64,000 bases of DNA from positions 88,394 through 152,393 of the forward strand of contig JAKSQM010000006.1 of assembly GCA_024404115.1 (NCBI GenBank), written 5' to 3'. The position numbers were made by a program, and so were the translations under genes. Every line of letters starts with the position of its first letter. The stretch's first letter is position 1. This stretch comes from Clostridia bacterium. GTDB lineage: Bacteria > Bacillota > Clostridia > Oscillospirales > Acutalibacteraceae. The notes beneath the pieces were generated by a model. It worked only from the letters and a program-made list of their open reading frames with translations, made no database searches and had not been told where the DNA came from. This document shows, in pieces, positions 16,701 to 28,255 of this stretch.

Positions 16701-16791
16701 TGGCGGAGAAGGAGAGACTCGAACTCTCGCGCCGGTTACCCGACCTACGCCCTTAGCAGGGGCGCCTCGTCACCAACTTGAGTACTTCTCC
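16701..16791 (-). tRNA. tRNA-Ser (anticodon GCT)
   Basis: A 91-nt serine tRNA with encoded CCA. The acceptor stem pairs GGAGAAG with CTTCTCC, the anticodon loop reads CTGCTAA (anticodon GCT, reading AGC/AGT), there is a long type II variable arm, and the T loop reads TTCGAGT. It lies downstream of tRNA-Ser(TGA) and may be cotranscribed with it. Confidence 0.95.
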
Positions 16792-16821
16792 ATTGGTTAC
16801 GTCTTCTCATACGTATTCTTT

Positions 16822-16852
16822 TTTATAAAGGCTCTGCCTTTCGACAGAGCCC
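16822..16852 (-). terminator. Hairpin between the two tRNA-Ser genes
   Basis: GGCTCTG (16830-16836) pairs with CAGAGCC (16845-16851). On the minus strand the tail is TTTATAAAAAA, a poor T-tract, so it may leak and allow the GCT tRNA to be read through. Confidence 0.6.
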
Positions 16853-16854
16853 TT

Positions 16855-16943
16855 TGGCGGAGAGAGTGGGATTCGAACCCACGGTACGTTGCCGTACGAC
16901 GGTTTTCAAGACCGTTCCGTTATAACCACTTCGGTATCTCTCC
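16855..16943 (-). tRNA. tRNA-Ser (anticodon TGA)
   Basis: An 89-nt serine tRNA with encoded CCA. The acceptor stem pairs GGAGAGA with TCTCTCC, the anticodon loop is CTTGAAA (anticodon TGA, reading TCA and related codons), and the long variable arm typical of tRNA-Ser is present. The T loop reads TTCGAAT. Confidence 0.96.
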
Positions 16944-16955
16944 AAGTGCCTTAAC

Positions 16956-16984
16956 ATCTTACCATATGTTTTTAAAAATGTCAA
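16956..16984 (-). promoter_or_regulatory. Sigma-A promoter of the tRNA-Ser genes
   Basis: Minus strand: -35 TTGACA (16979-16984), 17-bp spacer ending in TGG, -10 TAAGAT (16956-16961), 12 nt upstream of the mature tRNA-Ser(TGA) 5' end. Confidence 0.8.
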
Positions 16985-17020
16985 TACCTTTTTGAAAACT
17001 TTTTGATAATCTTTTAAAAA

Positions 17021-17055
17021 AATCAAAGCGACTGCCGAAACAGCCGCTTTTTATC
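17021..17055 (-). terminator. Terminator of the gyrB-aspS operon
   Basis: On the minus strand AAAGCGGCTG pairs with CAGTCGCTTT (one G-T wobble) across a TTTCGG loop, and a run of T residues follows, just behind the aspS stop. Confidence 0.8.
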
Positions 17056-17058
17056 ATT

Positions 17059-18846
17059 TTATTTATCGTTTTCTGTAAGAGCGATTCCCAGCTCGTTAAG
17101 CTGAAGTGTGTCAACAACAGAGGGACACTCTGTCATAGGCTCGCTTGCATTCTTATCCTTGGGGAATGCAATAACATCACGAAGGCTCTCACAACCGAGC
17201 ATCTGCATAATAAGTCTGTCAAGACCAATGCCCATTCCGCCGTGAGGTGGTGCGCCATACTTGAAAGCATCTGTAAGGAAGCCGAACTTTGCATAAGCCT
17301 CTTCGTCTGAAAGACCGAGGAGAGCAAACATTCTCTTCTGAAGGTCGGGGTTAGTGATACGGATAGAACCACTGCAAAGCTCAATTCCGTTAAGAACGAG
17401 GTCATAAGCCTTTGCCTTAACATTTGCCTTGTCTGTTTCAAGTGTATCAAGATACTCGTCCATAGGTGAGGTGAAAGGATGGTGCATAGCAACAAACTGC
17501 TGTGCGTCCTCGTCCCAATCGAAGAACGGGAATTCTGTGATCCAAAGGAAGTTGTACTTGTTCTTGGGGATGATGTCCAGTTTCTTTGCAACTTCGTTTC
17601 TCAATGCACCGAGAACCGAAAGAACGATAGAATTCTTTGTGTCGCCAATAATAAGAACAACGTCGCCTGCTTTAGCGTCTGCCTTTTCAAGGATAGCTGC
17701 CATTGTTGCTTCGTCAAGGAACTTTGCAAATGATGATGCCATTGTGCCATCCTCATTAAGACGAACCCATGCAAGACCCTTTGCGCCAATGCCCTTAACC
17801 ATTTCGGTGAGCTTGTCAATTTCTTTTCTTGTAAGAGTTTTAACTGCACCCTTTGCAGTGATACCTCTTACGGAGCCGCCACCCTCAACTGCGCTTGTGA
17901 ATACACCAAATCCGCAATCCTTAACAATTTCGCTCAAATCATAAAGCTCCATTGCAAAGCGAGTGTCAGGCTTATCAGAACCGTAGCGGTTCATAGCGTC
18001 TGTATATGTAAGTCTCTGAAGAGGAGTTTCAACCTCAACGTTGAGAATCTCTTTGAAAACTCTCTTGATGAAGCCTTCACCGATTGCAAGAACATCTTCC
18101 ATATCAACAAAAGACATTTCAACGTCAATCTGTGTGAATTCGGGCTGACGGTCAGCTCTTAAATCTTCATCACGGAAGCAGCGGGCGATCTGCATATATC
18201 TGTCAAAACCAGCAACCATTGAAAGCTGTTTGTAAAGCTGAGGAGACTGGGGAAGAGCATAAAATGTGCCCTGATGAATTCTTGAGGGAACAAGGAAGTC
18301 TCTTGCGCCTTCGGGAGTTGACTTGATGAGCATGGGAGTTTCAATTTCGATAAATCCGTTTTCATCAAAGTAATCTCTGATAACCTTTGTGATCTTGTGG
18401 CGAAGAAGAATGTTCTTCTGAAGGTCAGGTCTTCTTAAATCAAGATAACGGTATTTAAGTCTTGTAAGCTCAGAAGTCTGGCAATTCTCAACAATCTCAA
18501 AGGGAGGTGTTTCACTCTTGCCAAGAACACGAAGCTCTTCAACAAAGATTTCGATATCGCCAGTGGGGATGTCTTTGTTCTTTGATGAACGCTCTCTTAC
18601 AGTACCCTTTGCCATAAGAACATATTCACTTCTTGCAGTGAAAGCCTTATCAAAAACTTCTTTTTCTGTGCTTTCGTCAAAAGCAAGCTGAACGATACCT
18701 GTTCTGTCTCTCAAATCAATAAAGATAAGTGAGCCTAAATCACGCTGCCTCTGAACCCATCCTGCAACAACTACTTCTCTGCCAACATCTTCCATACGGA
18801 AGCCGCCGCAATAGTCGGTGCGTTTTAAACCTGTCATAAAATCCAT
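17059..18846 (-). CDS. aspS: Aspartyl-tRNA synthetase
   Basis: A 595-residue class II synthetase of the bacterial type. It has the N-terminal OB anticodon-binding domain (GWVQRQRDLGSLIFIDLRD), motif 2 (ARCFRDEDLRADRQPEFTQ), a GAD insertion domain in the middle, and motif 3 (GMGIGLDRLIM) near the C-terminus. The ATG has AAAGGA 14 nt upstream, a rather long spacing; the second Met (MTGLKRT) is possible. Last gene of the gyr-his-asp operon, 29 nt after the acyltransferase. Whether it is a discriminating or a non-discriminating enzyme is not clear from sequence alone. Confidence 0.97.
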   Translation of the reverse strand: MDFMTGLKRTDYCGGFRMEDVGREVVVAGWVQRQRDLGSLIFIDLRDRTGIVQLAFDESTEKEVFDKAFTARSEYVLMAKGTVRERSSKNKDIPTGDIEIFVEELRVLGKSETPPFEIVENCQTSELTRLKYRYLDLRRPDLQKNILLRHKITKVIRDYFDENGFIEIETPMLIKSTPEGARDFLVPSRIHQGTFYALPQSPQLYKQLSMVAGFDRYMQIARCFRDEDLRADRQPEFTQIDVEMSFVDMEDVLAIGEGFIKRVFKEILNVEVETPLQRLTYTDAMNRYGSDKPDTRFAMELYDLSEIVKDCGFGVFTSAVEGGGSVRGITAKGAVKTLTRKEIDKLTEMVKGIGAKGLAWVRLNEDGTMASSFAKFLDEATMAAILEKADAKAGDVVLIIGDTKNSIVLSVLGALRNEVAKKLDIIPKNKYNFLWITEFPFFDWDEDAQQFVAMHHPFTSPMDEYLDTLETDKANVKAKAYDLVLNGIELCSGSIRITNPDLQKRMFALLGLSDEEAYAKFGFLTDAFKYGAPPHGGMGIGLDRLIMQMLGCESLRDVIAFPKDKNASEPMTECPSVVDTLQLNELGIALTENDK

Positions 18847-18875
18847 TGTATTATTTCATATCCTTTCGGAAAAAA

Positions 18876-19877
18876 TTATTTAATAAGTTTCTTTTGAAAA
18901 ATTGTGCTGATTCTGTGTATGGCAACTGCAACAATGAATGTGGCAATTGTTACAAAAACAAGATTCAATAAAATAAAAGGTGTTGCTTTTACAAGCATTA
19001 TAGCTCCTCTTAAAAAGAGATAATGGCAAAGATAAACCTCAAAACTGATTGAATCCAGTTCTTTTATAAATCTGATGCTGTGGCAATTGAAAAATAATGC
19101 TTCAAAAATTTTAAAAATGCCAAAAGCAGCTATATAGTGCGTTAATCCGCTGATAAGCCTTTTGTAAATGATTGTATCATCAAAATATATTCGTGAGATA
19201 AACCTAAAAGAGAATGCAACCGCAACAACACAGAGGAAAATAAAAATGTTTCTTTTTGGCGGTGCAGATGCTTTATAATTCATTCCCCACAAATACGCTG
19301 CAATAAAAAACACAAGCGGTGATGCAATAACAAAAAGATTATCGCTGGGATTAAAGCATATTATAAGATAAAATGCAACGGCGCAAAATATAAGTATAAT
19401 TTTTATAAAAGTTCCTTTGCTTTTGAGCTTTTTGGCGGCAAATGAAACCAGCGGAGTGATTAAATAACACAAAAGAAGCGGTGTTATAAACCAAGTCTGC
19501 TCTATACCAGGAATTTTAAAATAATTTCCCTGAATACCAAGGGCAAATGCTCCCCATGTGAGCCAGTTGATTTTTTTGCCGAGAATCACAAATACTAATA
19601 AGTATAGCCCTAAAAAGATTTCATACGGAATAAAAATTCGCCTCAATCTTTTCACATACCATTTTGAGGGGGATTTAATCTCTCCCTGCAATCCAAAGCA
19701 AAATCCCGACAGAATGAAAAACAGCGGAACACCAATATTAAAAATCTGCGCAGTTGATTGAACGAAGCCTATTGGAATTTCTTGAACATAGTGGCAAAGA
19801 AGAATACACACCATGCTGAAAACACGCAGAAACGAAATATATTCAAGTCGCTTGGGCTTTGACAATGCTTCGCTCAT
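18876..19877 (-). CDS. Acyltransferase 3 (OatA/NolL-like) integral membrane protein
   Basis: A 333-residue membrane protein with about ten helices and the acyltransferase-3 hallmark near the N-terminus: EYISFLRVFSMVCILLCHY, with the conserved R/H, followed by LFFILSGFCFG. Members O-acetylate peptidoglycan or exopolysaccharide sugars using cytoplasmic acetyl donors. There is no C-terminal SGNH domain, so an exopolysaccharide or other glycan is at least as likely as peptidoglycan. It starts 1 nt after the hisS stop, implying coupled translation within an otherwise housekeeping operon. Confidence 0.85.
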   Translation of the reverse strand: MSEALSKPKRLEYISFLRVFSMVCILLCHYVQEIPIGFVQSTAQIFNIGVPLFFILSGFCFGLQGEIKSPSKWYVKRLRRIFIPYEIFLGLYLLVFVILGKKINWLTWGAFALGIQGNYFKIPGIEQTWFITPLLLCYLITPLVSFAAKKLKSKGTFIKIILIFCAVAFYLIICFNPSDNLFVIASPLVFFIAAYLWGMNYKASAPPKRNIFIFLCVVAVAFSFRFISRIYFDDTIIYKRLISGLTHYIAAFGIFKIFEALFFNCHSIRFIKELDSISFEVYLCHYLFLRGAIMLVKATPFILLNLVFVTIATFIVAVAIHRISTIFQKKLIK

Positions 19878-19878
19878 A

Positions 19879-21228
19879 TTACATCAATCCACCAAGGAAA
19901 GATTTTAAATCAATATTGTCGCCGTTGGCAACAGCGTCCTGCAAATCCTGTGCAGACTGCTGAAGTGTAAGCTCAAGGAATTCTTCATCAAATTCATCAA
20001 TTGCAATTTCAACAGTTTCGCCGTCATCCATATTTTTAACTGTAACAACGCCCTTTTCAATGTCATCATCACCAATAACAACAGTGAATCTTGCGCCCAG
20101 CTTGTTTGCATATTTCATCTGAGCCTTAACTGAACGGCCGGCAACATCAAACTGAGCTGCAACACCGCTCTGACGAAGAGCCTGAACAAGAGAAGCTGCT
20201 TTGAGGCTTGCCTTATCACCGATAGGTGCAACATAAAGGTCGCATCTCTTTGGCTCCGGCAGCTTAATGCCCTGACTTTCAAGAAGGAGCATAAGTCTTT
20301 CAATGCCCATACCAAATCCAAGTGATGGAACATGGGAGCCGCCTAATTCTTCCATAAGTCCGTCATATCGTCCGCCGCCGCAAACAGTTCCCTGTGCGCC
20401 GATAGAATCAGAAACAAACTCAAAAACAGTTCTTGTGTAATAGTCAAGACCTCTTACTATCTGAGGATTGATGCTGTAGGGAATCATCATTTCGTCAAGA
20501 TATTCCTGAACCTTTTTGAAGTGGTCAGCGCAATCATCGCAAAGATAGTCAATAACAATCGGTGCATCCTCTGCAATCTTTGAGCAGATGGGGCTCTTGC
20601 AGTCAAGAATTCTCATAGGATTCTTTTCAAGTCTTTCAAGGCAGGTGCCGCAAAGGTCGCCTTTTTTGCTTTCAAAATAATCTTTAAGAGCTGTGTGATA
20701 ATTCTTTCTGCATTCGGGGCAGCCGATTGAGTTGATTTCAAGGTGAATATCTTCAACACCAAGGAAGCCGAAAACTTCGTTAGCAAGAGAGATTACTTCT
20801 GCATCTGCCGCAGGTGAAGCTGTGCCGAAGCACTCAACACCAAATTGGTGAAATTCACGAAGTCTGCCAGCCTGTGGCTTTTCGTAACGGTAGCATGATG
20901 TAAGATAGCACACCTTCTGGGGAAGAGGCTCGTTAAAAAGTCCGTGCTCAAGGAAAGCTCTTGCAGCACCAGCTGTTCCCTCAGGGCGAAGAGTGATTGA
21001 TCTTCCGCCTTTATCGTTGAAAGTGTACATTTCTTTCTGAACAACATCTGTTGTGTCGCCAACGGAGCGTGTGAAAAGCTCTGTATGCTCAAAAACGGGA
21101 GTTCTTATTTCTTTGAATCCAAATTCGTCAGCGATTTCAAGCAAGGTGTTTTCAATGAAACGGTGATTGTGGCTCTGTGAGGGCAAAACGTCCTGTGTTC
21201 CCCTCGCCGCTTTTGTAATAAGTGCCAT
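19879..21228 (-). CDS. hisS: Histidyl-tRNA synthetase
   Basis: A 449-residue class II enzyme. Visible are TRSVGDTTDVVQKEMYTF and LRPEGTAGAAR (motif 2 region), the histidine-binding RGLDYYTRTVFEF, and a C-terminal anticodon domain. The insertion domain carries four Cys pairs (CPEC, CGTC, CKSPIC, CDDC), typical of the clostridial form. A ~35-residue C-terminal tail (LQDAVANGDNIDLKSFLGGL) extends beyond the usual end. No T-box leader is present; it is internal to the gyrB-aspS operon. Confidence 0.96.
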   Translation of the reverse strand: MALITKAARGTQDVLPSQSHNHRFIENTLLEIADEFGFKEIRTPVFEHTELFTRSVGDTTDVVQKEMYTFNDKGGRSITLRPEGTAGAARAFLEHGLFNEPLPQKVCYLTSCYRYEKPQAGRLREFHQFGVECFGTASPAADAEVISLANEVFGFLGVEDIHLEINSIGCPECRKNYHTALKDYFESKKGDLCGTCLERLEKNPMRILDCKSPICSKIAEDAPIVIDYLCDDCADHFKKVQEYLDEMMIPYSINPQIVRGLDYYTRTVFEFVSDSIGAQGTVCGGGRYDGLMEELGGSHVPSLGFGMGIERLMLLLESQGIKLPEPKRCDLYVAPIGDKASLKAASLVQALRQSGVAAQFDVAGRSVKAQMKYANKLGARFTVVIGDDDIEKGVVTVKNMDDGETVEIAIDEFDEEFLELTLQQSAQDLQDAVANGDNIDLKSFLGGLM

Positions 21229-21245
21229 ATTTATTCTCCTGATAA

Positions 21246-21734
21246 TCAGCGTTCAACCCTGTTATAATAAAGTTTAAGCTCAACCTTATCATCGTGAAGT
21301 GTTATATTGTAATTTTCACACTTAACAGGCTTGTTGTCGCAGTTTGTTATCTCGTTATCTGAAGAGGTAACGAGGAAATTTGTTTTGGTTTTATTTTTGC
21401 TTTCATGCCAATGGGTGGATGAAAGGTTATCAATAACATAGTATGAGTCGAAGTAGTATTTATCCTGCTGACGGTTTTTGAAAAGGTAGCTGACAACAAT
21501 ATGCTGGTCCTTTGTTTTGCAAAGGTAAATCATACCGTCGTCAAAGTCCACAATGCCGATTTCTTCATCAACATTATAAGACGCACCGATTCCGTCCTCA
21601 ACTGCTTCACGCTGTGTGCTGAATCCGTCCCCTCGTCTGCCTGCGGGGGCACCGAAATCTCTTGAAAAAAACAGCGAAGCAATTATAACAAGGCAGACCG
21701 CCACAGCTACTACGGTTTTACCCAATGTGTTCAT
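21246..21734 (-). CDS. Single-span membrane protein, unknown
   Basis: A 162-residue protein with one N-terminal membrane helix (residues ~5-24) and an extracytoplasmic domain of about 130 residues with strand-rich segments such as GIVDFDDGMIYLCKTKDQHIVVSYLF. No recognised family. AGGGAGGATAA precedes the ATG. It sits between mgsA and hisS in the long operon. Confidence 0.75.
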   Translation of the reverse strand: MNTLGKTVVAVAVCLVIIASLFFSRDFGAPAGRRGDGFSTQREAVEDGIGASYNVDEEIGIVDFDDGMIYLCKTKDQHIVVSYLFKNRQQDKYYFDSYYVIDNLSSTHWHESKNKTKTNFLVTSSDNEITNCDNKPVKCENYNITLHDDKVELKLYYNRVER

Positions 21735-21761
21735 AGATTATCCTCCCTTAAAGGGTTCTGT

Positions 21762-22163
21762 TTATTTTGGATTAACAATATCACGCCAGTCAAGGTCGCC
21801 TCTTTCAAGTGAATGAATGAGAGCCTCTGCTGTTGCAATATTTGTTGCAACTGGAACGTTGTGAACATCGCAGAGCCTAAGAAGGCCGTATGGGTTGGGT
21901 TCATTTTCTTTTGCGCTAAGTGGATCACCAAAAATAAGCAGCATATCAATTTCGTTGCAGGCGATAAGTGCGCCAATCTGCTGGTCGCCGCCTTGTGCAC
22001 CGCTTAAAAAGCAGTTAATCTCAAGACCTGTGGCATCGCTTACAAGTTTACCTGTTGTGCCTGTTGCAAAAAGTTTATGACGGCTGAGTATGCCACAATA
22101 AGCTATGCAAAACTGTGTCATAAGTTCCTTTTTTGCGTCGTGAGCGGTGATTGCTATATTCAT
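21762..22163 (-). CDS. mgsA: Methylglyoxal synthase
   Basis: A 133-residue cytoplasmic enzyme that converts dihydroxyacetone phosphate to methylglyoxal, relieving sugar-phosphate stress. The diagnostic ITAHDAKK start, the phosphate-binding ATGTTGKL, the catalytic Asp in GGDQQIGA and the HNVPVATNIATAE end are intact. Length is slightly shorter than E. coli MgsA (152) but usual for Firmicutes. Lies 36 nt after gyrA in the operon. Confidence 0.95.
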   Translation of the reverse strand: MNIAITAHDAKKELMTQFCIAYCGILSRHKLFATGTTGKLVSDATGLEINCFLSGAQGGDQQIGALIACNEIDMLLIFGDPLSAKENEPNPYGLLRLCDVHNVPVATNIATAEALIHSLERGDLDWRDIVNPK

Positions 22164-22199
22164 TTAAAAGCCTCCTTTAACGGGTTTTTATTTTAAAAT

Positions 22200-24764
22200 T
22201 TATTCTGCGCTTTCATTTGCTTCAGCTGATTCAGATGCTTCGGCACTTTCTGCGCTTTCTGCTGCTTCTGAGTTTTCGTTTGCTTCAGCGTTTTCTTCTG
22301 CCTGTGGCTCTCTCTTGGCGGTGGTGAGTGTAACGAGCTTTTCGCCCTCTGAAACTCTCATAACCTTAACGCCCTTTGAGGGTCTTGCAAATGTGCTGAT
22401 GCCGTTTGCCGCAATTCTGATAATAATTCCGTCAGAAGCAATAAGGATAAGGTCATCATCCTCGCCTACCTCTGCAATGGCGGCAACATCACCGTAAGTT
22501 TCTGTATGATAGTTAATAAGTCCTTTACCGCCTCTTGACTGAACACGGTAATTTTCAAAGTCGCTTCGTCTGCCATATCCTGTTTCGCTGACGGTGAGAA
22601 GAGTTTTGCCCTCTTCAACAACGCTCATGCCAATAACCTCATCGCCCTCTTTAAGCTCAATGGCTTTAACACCACGGGCGGTTCTGCCGATTGGCCTTGC
22701 GTCATTTTCGTCAAAGCAGATAGACATACCTTTCTTTGTGGCAACAACCAGCTTATCGTTGCCGTTTGTTACTCTTACCCATGCAAGCTCGTCGTCATCA
22801 TCAAGGTTGATTGCAATAACGCCCGATTTTCTTACATTTTTATAAAGAACAGATTCTGAACGCTTGATGATACCCTTTCTTGTAACCATGCAGAGGTAAG
22901 TGCCTTCGTCATGACCCTCTCTGGGTACTCGAAGCATTGCAGATACTTTTTCGTCTGCCTCAATGGGAAGAACATTTATAATGTTTACACCACGGCTGTT
23001 CCTTGATGCTTCGGGAATTTCATAGCCCTTAAGACGGTAGGTTCTGCCCTTTGTGGTGAAGAATGCGATAACATCGTGAGTGGAGGCTGTAAACATTGTT
23101 GTTGCATAGTCCTCTTCACGCCTTGTCATGCCCTTGATACCCTTACCGCCTCTGTTTTGAATCTGGTAAGTGTCGGCAGGCATACGCTTGATGTAGCCGA
23201 AGTTTGTGAGAGTGAATACGCTGTTCTCTTCGGGAATAAGATCCTCAATATCAACCTCGCCGCTGACATTAACAATCTCTGTTCTTCTTTCGTCAGCAAA
23301 TTTATCTCTGATTTCCATAACTTCTTTTTTGATGAGAGCAAGCATTTTGCCGTGGTCATTAAGAAGTTCAAGGAAGTTTTTGATTTTTTCTCTCAATTCA
23401 GCAAGTTCATCTTCAATCTTGATTCTTTCAAGACCTGTCAACTGACCAAGGCGCATCTGAACGATAGCTTGCGCCTGAATTTCGTCAAGACCAAATCTTG
23501 CCATAAGGGCTTCTTTACCCTCTGGGATACTCTTTGATTTTCTGAGAATTTCAATAACTTCATCAATAAAATCAAGAGCTATAAGCAAACCTTCAAGGAT
23601 ATGTGCCCTTTCCTGTGCTTTTTTAAGGTCATATTTTGTTCTTCTTGTAATAACCTCGCACTGGAAGTTGATGTAATGCTCAAGAACCTGCTTCAAAGTG
23701 AGTACCTTTGGCTCGCCGTTAACAAGAGCCAGCATAATAACACCAAAGGTTATCTGCATCTGGGTGAATGAATAAAGCTGATTCAGCACAACCTGCGGGT
23801 TGGCATCACGCTTTAAATCAATTGAAATGTGCATTCCGTGCCTTGATGAATAATCGTTTACATCTGAAATGCCTTCAATTTTTTTATCTTTAACAAGGTC
23901 GGCAATGCTTTCAATAAGTCTTGCCTTGTTTACGCCATAGGGGATTTCAGTAACCTGAATTTCAAATCTGCCGTTTTTCTTTTCAATAATTTCTGCTTTT
24001 GCTCTGACGGTGATTTTGCCTTTACCTGTGCCGTATGCAGCTCTGATGCCAGCTCTGCCCATAACAATGCCCCTTGTGGGGAAGTCGGGACCTTTGATAT
24101 GCTCCATAAGCTCCTCAAGTGAAGCGTCGGGGTTATCAATAAGGCAGCACATACCGTCAATAACCTCACCAAGGTTGTGAGGGGGGATGTTTGTTGCCAT
24201 ACCAACAGCAATACCTGTTGAACCGTTTACCAAAAGGTTGGGGTATCTTGAGGGGAGAACTGTTGGCTCTTTAAGACGGTCATCATAGTTGGGAACAAAA
24301 TCAACAGTGTCTTTGTCAATATCAGCAAGCATTTTAAGGCTCATCTTGCTCATTCTTGACTCTGTGTATCGGTAAGCAGCGGGCGGGTCGCCGTCAACTG
24401 AGCCGAAGTTACCGTGTCCGTCAACAAGAATGTATCTCATTGAGAAAGTCTGTGCAAGTCTTACCATTGCGTCATAAACAGAAGCATCACCGTGTGGATG
24501 ATAACGACCAAGCACAGAACCAACTGTGTCTGCGCACTTTCTGTATGCCTTTTCGGGGGTAAGACCGTTTTCATACATTGTATAAAGAATACGGCGGTGA
24601 ACGGGTTTAAGTCCGTCCCTTACATCGGGCAAAGCACGTGCTGTAATAACCGACATTGAATAGTCAAGGAATGACTTTCTCATCTTTTCATCAAGGTCAA
24701 CATTAACAACCTTTGAATTGAGAAGATGTTCTGCAAAATTACTTCGTTCTTCTTTTCTTGCCAT
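22200..24764 (-). CDS. gyrA: DNA gyrase subunit A
   Basis: An 854-residue subunit that breaks and rejoins DNA. The active-site Tyr lies in [12 protein letters not shown], the helix 4 motif is [17 protein letters not shown], and the GyrA box QNRGGKG marks the DNA-wrapping C-terminal propeller, so it is GyrA and not ParC. At the quinolone position equivalent to E. coli Ser83 this protein has Ala (GDAS). The last ~35 residues are a low-complexity Ala/Glu/Ser/Asn tail with repeats of the form AESAEA. Preceded by gyrB 20 nt away. Confidence 0.97.
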   Translation of the reverse strand: MARKEERSNFAEHLLNSKVVNVDLDEKMRKSFLDYSMSVITARALPDVRDGLKPVHRRILYTMYENGLTPEKAYRKCADTVGSVLGRYHPHGDASVYDAMVRLAQTFSMRYILVDGHGNFGSVDGDPPAAYRYTESRMSKMSLKMLADIDKDTVDFVPNYDDRLKEPTVLPSRYPNLLVNGSTGIAVGMATNIPPHNLGEVIDGMCCLIDNPDASLEELMEHIKGPDFPTRGIVMGRAGIRAAYGTGKGKITVRAKAEIIEKKNGRFEIQVTEIPYGVNKARLIESIADLVKDKKIEGISDVNDYSSRHGMHISIDLKRDANPQVVLNQLYSFTQMQITFGVIMLALVNGEPKVLTLKQVLEHYINFQCEVITRRTKYDLKKAQERAHILEGLLIALDFIDEVIEILRKSKSIPEGKEALMARFGLDEIQAQAIVQMRLGQLTGLERIKIEDELAELREKIKNFLELLNDHGKMLALIKKEVMEIRDKFADERRTEIVNVSGEVDIEDLIPEENSVFTLTNFGYIKRMPADTYQIQNRGGKGIKGMTRREEDYATTMFTASTHDVIAFFTTKGRTYRLKGYEIPEASRNSRGVNIINVLPIEADEKVSAMLRVPREGHDEGTYLCMVTRKGIIKRSESVLYKNVRKSGVIAINLDDDDELAWVRVTNGNDKLVVATKKGMSICFDENDARPIGRTARGVKAIELKEGDEVIGMSVVEEGKTLLTVSETGYGRRSDFENYRVQSRGGKGLINYHTETYGDVAAIAEVGEDDDLILIASDGIIIRIAANGISTFARPSKGVKVMRVSEGEKLVTLTTAKREPQAEENAEANENSEAAESAESAEASESAEANESAE

Positions 24765-24784
24765 GATTCAAAGCCACTCCTTTC

Positions 24785-27690
<2,906 letters not shown>

Positions 27691-27742
27691 AGTAATAAAC
27701 TCCTTAGTCCAAAAATTAAATATTATTTCATTATACTGTTAT

Positions 27743-27771
27743 ATTATAACATATTATAGCCGATTTGTCAT
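27743..27771 (-). promoter_or_regulatory. Sigma-A promoter of the gyrB-aspS operon
   Basis: Minus strand: -35 ATGACA (27766-27771), 17-bp spacer, -10 TATAAT (27743-27748). A second TATAAT overlaps the spacer. It lies 53 nt before the first start codon and is the only strong promoter seen ahead of the operon. Confidence 0.75.
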
Positions 27772-27829
27772 CATTTTTTGCAAGAAAATTGCCAAATTTC
27801 TAAAGAAATTTTTGTATAAGCAACGCTTT

Positions 27830-27859
27830 TTGAATATGAGAATAAAAAAGGCAGATAAT
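27830..27859 (+). promoter_or_regulatory. Promoter of small lipoprotein gene
   Basis: -35 TTGAAT (27830-27835), 18-bp spacer, -10 GATAAT (27854-27859). A small CAGCC/GGCTG hairpin lies between it and the ribosome binding site. Confidence 0.5.
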
Positions 27860-27911
27860 AAGAGGGACAAATAAAAAATCAGCCACTAAAAGGCTGAAAG
27901 GAGAGCTTTAC

Positions 27912-28181
27912 ATGAAGAAAATTTTACCTGCAATAACAGCCCTTATGCTGATTGGTGCAGTTGCACTGACAGCCTGCGGCAAAAAGAGCAATATGGACGA
28001 AAAGAGCACAACCGAAAGCACCACAAGAAGCACAACCAATCTTTCACAGGCGGCAGATGAATTTGCAGACGATATGAAAACAACCATTGAGGACATCAAA
28101 TCTGATGTCAGCGAAATGATGCCCGACAGAGATAAAACCACCGACACATCAAACACAACATCCACAACCAAAGGCGAGTAA
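27912..28181 (+). CDS. Small Thr/Ser-rich lipoprotein
   Basis: An 89-residue lipoprotein: MKKILPA start, lipobox ALTAC, then a short hydrophilic chain rich in Thr, Ser, Asp and Glu with repeated T-T-x-S-T motifs. There is no folded domain to speak of, so it is probably a flexible surface peptide. AAAGGAG precedes the ATG. Monocistronic. Confidence 0.7.
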   Translation: MKKILPAITALMLIGAVALTACGKKSNMDEKSTTESTTRSTTNLSQAADEFADDMKTTIEDIKSDVSEMMPDRDKTTDTSNTTSTTKGE

Positions 28182-28202
28182 CATTAAATACAAAACAAAA
28201 AT

Positions 28203-28255
28203 AAAAAAGATGGCTATGATTTGGCGCATTGTCCCTCATAACCATCTTTTGTTTT
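28203..28255. terminator. Bidirectional terminator between convergent genes
   Basis: AAAGATGGCTATGA (28206-28219) pairs with TCATAACCATCTTTT (28236-28250) with one mismatch. T or A runs lie on both sides, serving the lipoprotein gene and the opposing oxidoreductase. Confidence 0.8.

Noticed and set aside
16663-16995. 110-codon reading frame over both tRNA-Ser genes
   Set aside because: It is antisense to two clear tRNAs and a promoter.
21229-21245. T-box leader for hisS
   Set aside because: The gap to the upstream gene is 17 bp, so no leader is possible.
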